A stretch of DNA of 64,000 nucleotides from JAOPZW01 sp963764585 (lineage in GTDB: Bacteria; Actinomycetota; Thermoleophilia; Solirubrobacterales; Solirubrobacteraceae): positions 496,001-560,000 of the forward strand of contig CAVXTB010000006.1 of the NCBI GenBank assembly GCA_963764585.1. Reading direction: 5' to 3'. The notes beneath the pieces are model-generated. The model saw only the letters and a program-made list of their open reading frames with translations. It did no database searches and was not told where the DNA came from. The first letter of the stretch is position 1; each line of letters opens with the position of its first letter. Positions 18,595 to 29,112 of the stretch are shown piece by piece. The translations under genes and the position numbers were made by a program.

Positions 18595-18628
18595 ACTGTC
18601 TGTATCTATTTTACGTACAGTCTGTACG
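18584..18628. promoter_or_regulatory. Divergent promoter with two TetR operator sites
   Basis: Site 1 is ATACTGTCTGTAT (18593-18605) and site 2 is CGTACAGTCTGTACG (18614-18628, perfect around its central T). They share TACNGTCTGTA and their centres are 22 bases apart, about two helical turns. On the + strand TTGACA (18584-18589), a 17-base spacer and TATTTT (18607-18612) form a good promoter: site 1 is in the spacer and site 2 at the start point. Confidence 0.8.
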
Positions 18629-18654
18629 CAAAGCTAGTCGATCGTGAGGACGAC

Positions 18655-19497
18655 ATGCCCGAGATCACGCTCCCGCAGGGGACCATCCACTACCGCGACA
18701 GCGGCGACGGTCCGCCGATCGTCTTCGTCCACGGCCTGCTCGTCGACGGCGCGCTGTGGCGCAAGGTCACGCCACTGCTCGAGGGCGACGCGCGCACCAT
18801 CGTCCCCGACCTGCCGCTCGGCTCGCACCGCAGCGCCATGAACGCCGACGCCGAGCTCTCGCCGGCGAGTGTGGCGCGGCTGGTCGGCGACTTCCTCGCG
18901 GCGCTCGACCTCGAGGACGTCACGCTGGTCGGCAACGACACCGGCGGCGCGATCAGCCAGCTCGTCGCGCTCGACCACGGCGAGCGCCTCGGGCGGCTCG
19001 TGCTGACCAACTGCGACTGCTTCGAGGTCTTCCCGCCCAAGGAGTTCGTGCCGATGGTCAAGGCCGCGCGCGTGCCCGGCGCGCTCTACGCCGCCGTCCA
19101 GCCGATGCGCGCCGCCGCGGCCCGGCGCTCGCCGCTGGCCTACGGCTGGCTCGCGCACGAGATCCCCGACGAGGTCACCGGCGCCTGGATCCAGCCCTTC
19201 CTCGACGACGCCGACATCCGCCGCGACGCCGCGACGTTCATGAAGGCGATGGACAAGGCCACGACGCTCGACGCGGCGGCGCGCCTGCCGTCGCTGAAGA
19301 TCCCGTCGCTCGTCGTCTGGGGCCAGGAGGACCGGTTCTTCTCGGCCGAGCTGGGCCGCCGCCTCGCTGCGACGCTGCCCAGCGCGCGCCTGGAGCCGAT
19401 CGCGGGAGCGCGCACCTTCGTCGCCGAGGACGCGCCCGAGGCGCTGGCCGACGCCATCCGCGGGTTCGTGCGCGATGGGGCGACGCAGGCGGCGTGA
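18655..19497 (+). CDS. Alpha/beta hydrolase with Asp nucleophile elbow
   Basis: 280 residues, preceded by GAGGA. The oxyanion HG motif is VFVHGLLVDGALWRKV and the nucleophile elbow reads GNDTGG (about residue 97-102), with Asp where lipases have Ser, as in haloalkane dehalogenases and epoxide hydrolases. The acid segment VWGQEDRFF is present. At the usual place for the catalytic His the sequence is GARTFVAEDAPE, with Thr, so the reaction is uncertain. Control by the divergent TetR is likely. Confidence 0.85.
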   Translation: MPEITLPQGTIHYRDSGDGPPIVFVHGLLVDGALWRKVTPLLEGDARTIVPDLPLGSHRSAMNADAELSPASVARLVGDFLAALDLEDVTLVGNDTGGAISQLVALDHGERLGRLVLTNCDCFEVFPPKEFVPMVKAARVPGALYAAVQPMRAAAARRSPLAYGWLAHEIPDEVTGAWIQPFLDDADIRRDAATFMKAMDKATTLDAAARLPSLKIPSLVVWGQEDRFFSAELGRRLAATLPSARLEPIAGARTFVAEDAPEALADAIRGFVRDGATQAA

Positions 19498-19499
19498 AT

Positions 19500-20237
19500 C
19501 TAGGCGGGCAGCCACTCCGGCGGGAACACGCCCGCCGGAGCCGAGCCGGGCCACTCGGGGAACAGCTCGCGCGCGTGCTGCTCCGCCGGCCGGCCCGCGA
19601 AGAGCGCCTGCATGTCGCCGAAGGTCAGCATCAGCCGCGACGAGGAGGCGATCTGGAGGTCCGCGGCGTTGACGACGTCGCCGCCGAGCACCCCGGACGC
19701 GAGCCAGCCGTCGATCCGATCGAGGTGCCCCGGGAGCGCCACGAGGTCGGCGCGGACCGAGGCGGCGTCGGCGTTGTTGAGCCGGCGCTCGACCGCGCCG
19801 ACGACCGGCGCCACCGCCCGCACCGCCGGCGCCGGGAGGCGCGGCAGCCGCGTGCCGTCCTGATAGCTGGGCATGACCTGCGGGGCACGGGCGAACGACC
19901 CCCAGGTCACCCGCCGCGCGATCTGCTGCCAGACCTCGTCGCCCCAGGCCTCCGCCCGCTCGACCTCCTCGCGTGCGGACGCGTCGGCCGGGAACAGCGG
20001 CGGCTCCGGTGCGAGCTCCTCCAGGCGCCGCATGATCGCCCGCGACCCCGAGATCTTCTCGCCCGATTCGAGCGTCAGGCCGGGCACCGTCCGCGCCCCG
20101 AAGCGCATGCGCTGCAACGGCGCGTGCAGCGGCGGGAGCAGCTCGACGACCTTGTAGGGAACGGACTTCATGTCCATCGCGCGCGCCACCGCGGCGCACG
20201 GGTGCGACCCGTGGACGATGTAGAGCTTCGCCGGCAT
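19500..20237 (-). CDS. Glutathione S-transferase-like (thioredoxin-fold) protein
   Basis: 245 residues. The N-terminal thioredoxin-like domain (KLYIVHGSHPCAAVARAMDM, VPGLTLESGEKISGSRAI) matches GST_N, with the conserved cis-Pro in TVPGL and the SGSRAI gamma-glutamyl site. The rest is a helical GST_C domain. Actinobacteria mostly lack glutathione, so another thiol or a non-enzymatic role is possible. It ends 3 bases from the hydrolase stop, convergent, and is divergent from coaX. Confidence 0.83.
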   Translation of the reverse strand: MPAKLYIVHGSHPCAAVARAMDMKSVPYKVVELLPPLHAPLQRMRFGARTVPGLTLESGEKISGSRAIMRRLEELAPEPPLFPADASAREEVERAEAWGDEVWQQIARRVTWGSFARAPQVMPSYQDGTRLPRLPAPAVRAVAPVVGAVERRLNNADAASVRADLVALPGHLDRIDGWLASGVLGGDVVNAADLQIASSSRLMLTFGDMQALFAGRPAEQHARELFPEWPGSAPAGVFPPEWLPA

Positions 20238-20253
20238 GGGACGATCCTATGCC

Positions 20254-21018
20254 GTGCTCCTCGTCGTCGACGTCGGCAACACCCAGACCCACTTCGGGAC
20301 CTATCGCGACGGCCAGCTCGTCGAGCACTGGCGCTTCGCGACCGTGCGCGAATCGACGGCCGACGAGCTGGGCGCCGTCCTGCGCAACCTGCTCGAGCTG
20401 CGCGGCATCGGCCTCGCCGATCTCGACGCCTCGATCGTGTCGAGCACCGTGCCGCAGCTGCGCCCCGAGTGGGAGGCGATGGCCCAGCGCTACCTCGACC
20501 ACGAGATGCTCGTCGTGGGGCCCGGGATCAAGACCGGCATGGCGCTGCGCTACGACAACCCGCGCGAGATCGGGCCCGACCGCCTCGTCAACGCGGTCGC
20601 CGCCTACGACAAGGTCCACGGTGCGTGCGTGGTCGTCGACTTCGGCACGGCGCTGACCTTCGACCCCGTCTCGGCCGACGGCGAGTACCTCGGCGGCATC
20701 ATCGCGCCCGGGGTGGAGATCTCGATGGAGGCGCTGACCAACCGCGCCGCGGCGCTGCCGAAGATCGACCTCGGCACGCCGCGCTCGCTGATCGGCAAGT
20801 CGACGGTCGACGCGATCCGCAGCGGCGTCGTCTACGGCTTCGCGGGGCAGGTCGACGGCATCCTGCGCCGCCTGCGGGCCGAGATGGGCGCCGATATCGA
20901 GACGATCGCCACCGGCGGGCTCGCCGAGCACATCGTCCCGTTCACCGAGGAGATCGACGAGACGGACGACCTCCTGACGCTGACCGGCCTACGCTTGTTG
21001 CATGAGCGCAACGCCTGA
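20254..21018 (+). CDS. coaX: Type III pantothenate kinase
   Basis: 254 residues from GTG 20254, which gives the canonical start VLLVVDVGNTQTHFG; an upstream ATG at 20236 overlaps the GST gene and adds six atypical residues. Phosphate- and ATP-binding motifs DVGNT, GPDRLVNAVAAY and DFGTALTFD are present. It carries out the first step of coenzyme A synthesis. The last 17 bases overlap dusB. Confidence 0.95.
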   Translation: MLLVVDVGNTQTHFGTYRDGQLVEHWRFATVRESTADELGAVLRNLLELRGIGLADLDASIVSSTVPQLRPEWEAMAQRYLDHEMLVVGPGIKTGMALRYDNPREIGPDRLVNAVAAYDKVHGACVVVDFGTALTFDPVSADGEYLGGIIAPGVEISMEALTNRAAALPKIDLGTPRSLIGKSTVDAIRSGVVYGFAGQVDGILRRLRAEMGADIETIATGGLAEHIVPFTEEIDETDDLLTLTGLRLLHERNA

Positions 21019-22012
21019 GCTCACCACGCCCTGGTGCATCGGGACCGTCGAGATCCCCAACCGGGTCGTGCTCGCGCCCCTCGCCGGGATCGGCAACTGG
21101 TTCGTGCGCCTGCAGGCCAAGCGCTACGGGGCTGGGCTCGCCGTGTCCGAGATGGTCTCGAGCTTCGCCATCCACCACCGCAACGACAAGACCATGCGCG
21201 AGCTGCTGCGCATCCACCCGGCCGAGCGCGAGGCGGGGGTGGGCGGGCCCGTCTCCATCCAGCTCTTCGGCCAGGACCCCGATGTCATGCGCTCGGCGGC
21301 GGCGACGGTGGCCGAGCGCGGCGCCGACCTCATCGACCTCAACATGGGCTGCCCGGTGCCCAAGGTCTGCAAGACGGGCGCGGGCGCGGCGCTCATCAAG
21401 GACCCCGACACCGCGGTGGCGGTGGCCCGCGCCGCTCGCGAGGGCTCGGGGCTGCCGGTCACCGTCAAGCTGCGCTCCGGCCAGCGCCCGGGTGAGACCG
21501 ACGGCTACGAGCTGGCCCACCGGCTCGTGCACGACGCGGGCGTCAGCGCGATCGCCTTCCACCCGCGCAGCGCGGCGGTGCACCACAAGGGCACGCCGGA
21601 CTACGACCTCGCGGCGCGCCTGGTCGAGACGCTCGAGGCGCCCGTGATCCTCACGGGAGGCCTGAGCAGCGCCGCGGCGGTGCGCGCCGGCCACGAGCGC
21701 ACGGGCGCCGCGGCAGTGATGCTCGCGCGCGGCGCGCTGGGCAATCCGTGGCTGTTCGAGCAGGTGCTGGGCGTGCGCGCGAGCGACCCGACGCGCGAGG
21801 AGGTCCTCGCCGAGCTCGATTGGGTGATGGACCGCGCGGTCGAGCACCTCGGCGGCGATCGCGCCGGGCGCTACCTGCGCAAGTTCTACCCCTGGTATCT
21901 GGAGCGTTTGCACGCCTCCAAGGACCTGCAGCACGCGATGCAGGCGACCGCGACGGTGGCTGATGCCCGGACGGTCCTCGCGGGGCTGACCACGCTCGCG
22001 GCCGCGGCTTAA
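21002..22012 (+). CDS. dusB: tRNA-dihydrouridine synthase
   Basis: 336 residues. FMN-barrel motifs are APLAGIGNWFVR, QLFGQDPDVM, the catalytic-Cys segment LNMGCPVPKVCKTGAGAAL (about residues 112-130) and TGGLSSAAAVR plus MLARGALGNPW for phosphate binding. It reduces uridines in tRNA D-loops. The NifR3/DusB subgroup is chosen from the KTGAGAAL segment; the exact target uridine is not certain. Confidence 0.93.
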   Translation: MSATPELTTPWCIGTVEIPNRVVLAPLAGIGNWFVRLQAKRYGAGLAVSEMVSSFAIHHRNDKTMRELLRIHPAEREAGVGGPVSIQLFGQDPDVMRSAAATVAERGADLIDLNMGCPVPKVCKTGAGAALIKDPDTAVAVARAAREGSGLPVTVKLRSGQRPGETDGYELAHRLVHDAGVSAIAFHPRSAAVHHKGTPDYDLAARLVETLEAPVILTGGLSSAAAVRAGHERTGAAAVMLARGALGNPWLFEQVLGVRASDPTREEVLAELDWVMDRAVEHLGGDRAGRYLRKFYPWYLERLHASKDLQHAMQATATVADARTVLAGLTTLAAAA

Positions 22013-22060
22013 CACGGCGCTATACTGCGCCGCTCGTCCAGCCAGGTCGCCCCTGAACAT

Positions 22061-22080
22061 CCCCGCCGCTGAGCGGGGTT
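22061..22080 (+). terminator. Intrinsic terminator/attenuator-like hairpin before greA
   Basis: CCCCGC (22061-22066) pairs with GCGGGG (22073-22078) and is followed by TTTCGTG. It is 49 bases after the dusB stop and 40 before greA. Upstream, GGCGC-TATACT-GCGCC (22016-22031) places a good -10 hexamer between two complementary arms. If that is the greA promoter the hairpin sits in the greA leader. Confidence 0.6.
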
Positions 22081-22119
22081 TCGTGTCTCGGGCGCTCCCC
22101 ACCCTCCACCCACACGCCC

Positions 22120-22599
22120 ATGCCCAAGGACGTCATCCTCACTCCCGAAGGCCTCGAGCGGCTGCAGCGCGAGCTCGACGACCTGCAGACCAACCGGCGG
22201 CGCGAGGTCGCCGAGCGCATCAAGGAGGCACGCGAGTTCGGCGACATCTCGGAGAACTCCGAGTACGACGACGCCAAGAACGAGCAGATGATGCTCGAGC
22301 AGAAGATCGCGCAGCTCGAGGAGCGCCTGCGCTCGGCGCAGGTCGTCAACCCGTCCGAGCTGTCAACCGACCTCGTCCGCGTGGGCGTGACCGTCAACGT
22401 CAAGGACGAGAAGACGGGCGAGAGCGACAAGTACACGATCGTCGGCTCGGCCGAGGCCAGCCCGTCGCAGAAGAAGCTCTCCAACGAGTCGCCGGTCGGC
22501 AAGGCGCTGCTGGGGCACAAGCGCGGCGATACCGTCGACGTCTCGCTGCCCAACGGCAAGAAGCGCAAGCTCAAGATCACGAAGATCGACGTCACGTAG
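22120..22599 (+). CDS. greA: Transcription elongation factor GreA
   Basis: 159 residues, the usual length. The N-terminal coiled coil carries the acidic tip GDISENSEYDDAKNEQ (about residues 41-56) that inserts into the RNA polymerase channel and triggers cleavage of backtracked RNA; the C-terminal FKBP-like domain ends in SPVGKALLGHKRGDTV. The gene ends 10 bases before lysS and is probably in the same transcript. Confidence 0.97.
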   Translation: MPKDVILTPEGLERLQRELDDLQTNRRREVAERIKEAREFGDISENSEYDDAKNEQMMLEQKIAQLEERLRSAQVVNPSELSTDLVRVGVTVNVKDEKTGESDKYTIVGSAEASPSQKKLSNESPVGKALLGHKRGDTVDVSLPNGKKRKLKITKIDVT

Positions 22600-22609
22600 G
22601 GTTCGGACG

Positions 22610-24067
22610 GTGGCCGAGGAAGCCGCCTCCGATCTCCTCGCGACGCGCCGCGCGAAGCTCGAGCGCCTGCGCGCCGACGGCGTCGAGCCGTTCCCGCACG
22701 CCTATCCGGGCGTGCAGCCGATCAGCGCGGTCCACGCCGCGCACGCCGACCTGCCCGCCGGCGAGGACTCCGACGCGCGCTACCGCGTGGCCGGGCGCCT
22801 GCACGCGCGCCGCGGCCAGGGCAAGATGGCGTTCCTGGACCTCGACGACCGCTCGGGCCGCATCCAGCTGCAGGCCAAGGTCGACGTCCTCGGCGAGGAG
22901 GCGATGGCGCGCCTGCTCGACCTCGACCTCGGCGACATCGTCGGCGTCGACGGGCTGGCCTTCCGCTCCAAGCGCGGCGAGCTGTCGCTGCGCGTCGAGG
23001 GCTTCGAGGTGCTGGCCAAGAGCCTGCGCCCGCCGCCGGACAAGTTCCACGGCCTGCACGACGTCGAGACGCGCTTTCGCCACCGCGAGCTCGACCTCAT
23101 CGCCAGCGAGGAGGCGCGCGCGCTCTTCGTCACGCGCGCGAAGGTCATCGGCGCCATCCGCGCCTACCTCGACGAGGCCGGCTTCGTCGAGGTCGAGACG
23201 CCGATCCTGCAGCCGCTCTACGGCGGCGCGATGGCGCGCCCGTTCGTCACCCACCACAACGCGCTGGACCGCAATCTCTTCCTGCGCATCGCGACCGAGC
23301 TGTACCTCAAGCGCCTGATCGTCGGCGGCCTGGAGCGCGTCTACGAGCTGGGCAAGGACTTCCGCAACGAGGGCATCTCCTACAAGCACAACCCCGAGTT
23401 CACGATGGTCGAGTGGTACGAGGCCTACGCGGACTACGAGGACGTGATGCGCCGCGTCGAGGAGCTGCTGCCGCGCGTGGCCGCGGCGGCCGGCTACGCC
23501 GGCGAGGTGGACTTCACCCCGCCCTACCGCCGCATCGGGCTGACCGACGCGATCGAGGAGGCGACGGGGATCGACGTCATGGCGCTGCACGAGCCCGGCG
23601 CGCTGGCCGCAGCGATCGCGGCCTCCGACGTCGACATCCCGACCGAGGGCCTGACGTGGCCCGAGCTCGTCGACGACCTCTTCTCGAAGGTCGTCGAGCC
23701 GACGCTCGTGCAGCCGACGTTCGTGATCGACTTCCCCAAGGAGATCTCGCCGCTGGCCAAGGACCACCGCTCCAAGCCCGGCCTCGTCGAGCGCTTCGAG
23801 GCCTTCGCCGGCGGCATGGAGCTCGCCAACGCCTTCACCGAGCTCAACGATCCCGACGAGCAGCGCGCCCGCTTCGAGGCCCAGCGCCGCTTCGCCGACG
23901 AGGGCCATGAGGAGGCGATGCCCTTCGACGAGGCCTACCTGGCGGCCCTCGAGCACGGCATGCCGCCGACCGGTGGCATCGGGATCGGCATCGACCGGCT
24001 GGTCATGCTGCTGACGGGCCGCGGCTCGATCCGCGAGGTCGTGCTCTTCCCGGCGATGCGCGACTAG
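22610..24067 (+). CDS. lysS: Lysyl-tRNA synthetase, class II
   Basis: 485 residues from GTG 22610. An OB-fold anticodon domain (RVAGRLHARRGQGKMAFLDL) precedes the catalytic core with motif 2 (GKDFRNEGISYKHNPEFTMV, about 248) and motif 3 (GIGIGIDRLVML, about 459). Residues ELANAFTELNDP are typical of LysRS. The TAG stop begins the downstream terminator stem. Confidence 0.97.
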   Translation: MAEEAASDLLATRRAKLERLRADGVEPFPHAYPGVQPISAVHAAHADLPAGEDSDARYRVAGRLHARRGQGKMAFLDLDDRSGRIQLQAKVDVLGEEAMARLLDLDLGDIVGVDGLAFRSKRGELSLRVEGFEVLAKSLRPPPDKFHGLHDVETRFRHRELDLIASEEARALFVTRAKVIGAIRAYLDEAGFVEVETPILQPLYGGAMARPFVTHHNALDRNLFLRIATELYLKRLIVGGLERVYELGKDFRNEGISYKHNPEFTMVEWYEAYADYEDVMRRVEELLPRVAAAAGYAGEVDFTPPYRRIGLTDAIEEATGIDVMALHEPGALAAAIAASDVDIPTEGLTWPELVDDLFSKVVEPTLVQPTFVIDFPKEISPLAKDHRSKPGLVERFEAFAGGMELANAFTELNDPDEQRARFEAQRRFADEGHEEAMPFDEAYLAALEHGMPPTGGIGIGIDRLVMLLTGRGSIREVVLFPAMRD

Positions 24068-24126
24068 ATGGTTGATGCCACGACCCCCGCACCCGCCTGC
24101 ACGGCGGCCGCGGCATCAACCATCTA
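24065..24126 (+). terminator. Terminator stem containing the lysS stop
   Basis: TAGATGGTTGATGCC (24065-24079) and GGCATCAACCATCTA (24112-24126) are perfectly complementary over 15 bases, with a 32-base GC-rich loop. The lysS stop is the first codon of the left arm, and the right arm ends 3 bases before the next GTG. Confidence 0.75.
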
Positions 24127-24129
24127 ATC

Positions 24130-25524
24130 GTGCGCCGGCTCGCCGTCATCGCCCTGGCGTGTGCGCTGGGCGCGTGCGGCGGCGGGAGCGGCTCGGACTC
24201 GACGACGACGCGTGCGACGACCACGGCCGCCACGGCGCGCGCGCCGGTGCCCGCGCCGCGCCTGGAGCGCTCGCGCCCGTGCCCGCACGCGCCGGGCTTC
24301 ACCTGCTCGTCGCTGGCCGTGCCGCTCGACCACTCCGGCCGCACGCCGGGCCAGCTGCGCCTCGCCGTGGCGGCCGCCGGCAACGCCGGCGCGGCGCGCG
24401 GCGTCCTCGTCGTGCTCACCGGCGGGCCGGGCCAGGGCGGCGTCGACTTCGTGCCGCGCGTACGCGCGCGCATGCGCCCCGTGCTGCGCCAGTACCGCCT
24501 GGTCATGCTCGACCAGCGCGGCACCGGCGCGGCGGCGCTGCGCTGCCCGGCGCTGCAGCGCGCGGTCGGCACGTCAGACCTGACGGTGCCGCCGCGCGAC
24601 GCCGTGGAGGCGTGCGCGCGCAGGCTCGGGCCGCGGCGCCGCTTCTACTCGACCGCCGACACGGTGGCCGACCTCGAGGCGCTGCGCACGGCGCTCGGGG
24701 TAGGGAAGCTGACGCTCGACGGCACGTCCTACGGGACCTTCGTCGCCGAGCGCTACGCGATCGCCCACCCCGACCGCGTCGCGCGGCTGGTGCTCGACTC
24801 GGTGGTCCCGGCGGCGGGCCTCGACGGCCTGGAGGACGACGGCATGCGCGAGACCGCGCGCGTGCTGCGGGCCGTCTGCCGCGCGCAGCACTGCCCGGGC
24901 GACCCGGCCGCCGACCTCGCCGCGGTCGTCCGCGCTCGCCACGACGGGGTGGGTGGGCCCGAAATCGACGACACGCTGGTGGCCATGAGCGTCGGCGCAC
25001 CCAGCTTCCCCGGGGTGCTGGCCGCGCTGCGCGAGGCGCGCGCTGGCCATCCGCAGCACCTGGAGCGGATCGTGCGCGTCGTGCGCCGCGCGCAGCGCGC
25101 GCCCGCGAGCGTCCTCAGCCAGGGCCTGCACGCGGCGACGGCGTGCGCGGACCTGCGGACGCCGTGGGGCGGCCCGGCGGCGCCGCTCGCCGGCCGCGAG
25201 GCAGCGCTGCGCGCGGCCGCCGCGAAGGTCGATCCCGGCCCGTACGACCGCGCGACCGTCGTCGGCAACGGGCTCATCCAGACGTGCCTGCGCTGGCCGC
25301 CGACGCACGCGCCCGCCGCGTCCGCGGGCGACCTGCCGCCGGTTCCGACGCTGCTGCTCGCCGGCGACCGCGATCTCTCGACGCCGCTGCCATGGGCGCG
25401 CGAGCAGGCCGCCCACACGCCCAACGGCAGGCTGCTCGTGGTCAAGGGCTCGGGACACTCCGTGCAGTCGCGCGCGCCCGGCGGCGAGGGCCGCCGAGCG
25501 GTGCAGCGGTTCCTGCTGGGGTAG
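24130..25524 (+). CDS. Exported lipoprotein alpha/beta hydrolase (TAP-like peptidase family)
   Basis: 464 residues. The N-terminus is a lipoprotein signal (VIALACALGAC, lipobox with Cys 15) followed by a Thr/Ala-rich linker. The hydrolase has GGPGQGG, the nucleophile elbow GTSYGTF (about residue 199), the acid in GDRDLSTPLPW and the His in GSGHSV; the C-terminal part matches the TAP-like domain of secreted tripeptidyl aminopeptidases. It would be tethered outside the membrane and cut peptides or esters. Confidence 0.9.
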   Translation: MRRLAVIALACALGACGGGSGSDSTTTRATTTAATARAPVPAPRLERSRPCPHAPGFTCSSLAVPLDHSGRTPGQLRLAVAAAGNAGAARGVLVVLTGGPGQGGVDFVPRVRARMRPVLRQYRLVMLDQRGTGAAALRCPALQRAVGTSDLTVPPRDAVEACARRLGPRRRFYSTADTVADLEALRTALGVGKLTLDGTSYGTFVAERYAIAHPDRVARLVLDSVVPAAGLDGLEDDGMRETARVLRAVCRAQHCPGDPAADLAAVVRARHDGVGGPEIDDTLVAMSVGAPSFPGVLAALREARAGHPQHLERIVRVVRRAQRAPASVLSQGLHAATACADLRTPWGGPAAPLAGREAALRAAAAKVDPGPYDRATVVGNGLIQTCLRWPPTHAPAASAGDLPPVPTLLLAGDRDLSTPLPWAREQAAHTPNGRLLVVKGSGHSVQSRAPGGEGRRAVQRFLLG

Positions 25525-25720
25525 ATGGTCGTCCGCTTGGCGCTCGCCGCTGTGCGTGGCCGGGCAATGAGGGGGAGAAGCCGTTGTGGTCGCGCCACCG
25601 TGGCGTCGTGCCTCGTCGCGGGCGGCTGCGCAAAGAGGCGCGCTTGTTGGTGCAGCGCGCGTGTGTTCTCCAACACCTGTCGGAGCGCTCTTTCGAAGCG
25701 TGGTCGATAGGTGTTGTATG

Positions 25721-25900
25721 GAGGCTGTTGCACAAGGGGTCCGAAAAGCTTCGGAACCTAACGGGTGGGAGACGGATCGCGATCTATCGCTCTGACGGCG
25801 TTCTCGTCCCACTTGTCGGCCATATTCGGCCGCCCTGAGCATGGGTCGTCCCATCACAGTTCGACGCACCGGATCTGTGGGTGGGTTGTGCAACAGCCTC
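25721..25900. mobile_element. 180-bp MITE-like insert with 15-bp terminal inverted repeats
   Basis: GAGGCTGTTGCACAA (25721-25735) and its exact complement (25886-25900) bound a 150-base centre that looks clearly less GC-rich than its surroundings and contains the hairpin TCCGAA-AAGC-TTCGGA. Both ends are flanked outside by ATG (25718-25720 and 25901-25903), a possible 3-base target duplication. There is no transposase. It sits exactly at the apex of the A/B palindrome. Confidence 0.55.
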
Positions 25901-25984
25901 ATGGCAACACCAATCGACCACGGTTCGCGAGGGCGCCCGCGGCGGCCCGGCGAAAGTGTTGCGAAACACGCACGGGCTCCGCTC

Positions 25985-26029
25985 GCGCAGCGGGCGTCCG
26001 GCCCGTTGCGCAGCGGGCGTCCGGCCCGT
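25985..26029. repeat. Tandem duplication of a 22-base unit
   Basis: The 22-base unit at 25985-26006 (begins GCGCAGCGGGCG, ends GGCCCGT) is repeated exactly at 26008-26029 with one intervening base, a 23-base period. It is present only in arm B, so it arose after the arms formed. Confidence 0.85.
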
Positions 26030-26281
26030 GCGGAAGAGACGCCCACGACGAGGAACGACGCCACGGTGGCGCCACCACAACGCCTTGTCCCCCTCATTGC
26101 CCTGGCCGCGCAGAGCGGCAGGGGCCGCACGGAAAGCGAAGGCCGCCACACCCCACCGCACGGCATCGACGAGGCCATCGTCCCGCGATGCTCTCGTGGC
26201 CGGCTGACGCGGCAGGCGGCGTAGATCGCGCACTGTGCGGGAAGCCTCCGCGCATGGCGCAGAGGGCTCGGAGCACGTTGG

Positions 26282-26287
26282 TAGACT
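26282..26287 (+). promoter_or_regulatory. Candidate -10 (TAGACT) for the clpC leader transcript
   Basis: TAGACT lies 5 bases before the ATG of a 19-codon leader frame at 26293 and 170 bases before clpC. It is the best promoter-like hexamer in the gap; no matching -35 is seen. Confidence 0.4.
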
Positions 26288-26292
26288 GGCCT

Positions 26293-26352
26293 ATGCCCTG
26301 CCAGCGACACCCGGTTCGCTCATCCAAATCGCCTCACCGGCCGAAAAGATGA
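26293..26352 (+). CDS. Possible 19-residue leaderless peptide upstream of clpC
   Basis: ATG 26293 opens a 19-codon frame, MPCQRHPVRSSKSPHRPKR, ending 104 bases before the clpC ATG. It is strongly basic (eight Arg/Lys/His). It is placed 5 bases after TAGACT, as a leaderless start would be. Whether it is translated is unknown; it could be a regulatory leader peptide or chance. Confidence 0.3.
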   Translation: MPCQRHPVRSSKSPHRPKR

Positions 26353-26456
26353 GCAGTCGGGCGTTTTGGCGTCCCACCAGACCACCGCCACAAGGACCAA
26401 GAATCGACCGAGGCTGAGGCTTCACCCCGCACAGCAGGAAGGACCAGGAAGCACAA

Positions 26457-29045
<2,589 letters not shown>

Positions 29046-29067
29046 GCGGCGCACGCCGCACAACCGT

Positions 29068-29099
29068 GAATGAGGGCCGCCGCGAGGCGGCCCTCATTC
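29068..29099 (+). terminator. clpC terminator
   Basis: GAATGAGGGCCGCC (29068-29081) pairs perfectly with GGCGGCCCTCATTC (29086-29099) around GCGA. Outer bases CGCACAAC and GTTGTGCG extend the pairing. It ends 13 bases before the GNAT ATG. Confidence 0.85.
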
Positions 29100-29112
29100 G
29101 TTGTGCGCGACC

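Larger units (their letters stand above)
25548..26117. repeat. Long imperfect palindrome (repeat arms A and B) between hydrolase and clpC
   Basis: Arm A (about 25548-25735) and arm B (about 25886-26117) are inverted copies of the same unit. Shared blocks include GGCAATGAGGGGGA near the outer ends (25563; the complement ends at 26101), GCGCCACCGTGGCGTCGT (a small hairpin in itself), GTGGTCGAT-GGTGTTG near the inner ends, and the terminal GAGGCTGTTGCACAA. Arm B is longer because of a local duplication at 25985-26029. No protein is convincingly encoded here, although the gap between genes is more than 700 bases. Confidence 0.8.

Noticed and set aside
25525..25838. Possible short proteins translated from repeat arms A and B (shared GNEG-K-LW-RHRGVVPRRGR)
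   Set aside because: The similarity follows the DNA repeat; changes between the arms are mostly not synonymous and the frames have no good start or stop context.
24574..26310. 578-codon minus-strand frame across the TAP hydrolase and repeat
   Set aside because: Opposes a well-recognised lipoprotein gene and shows no domain pattern.
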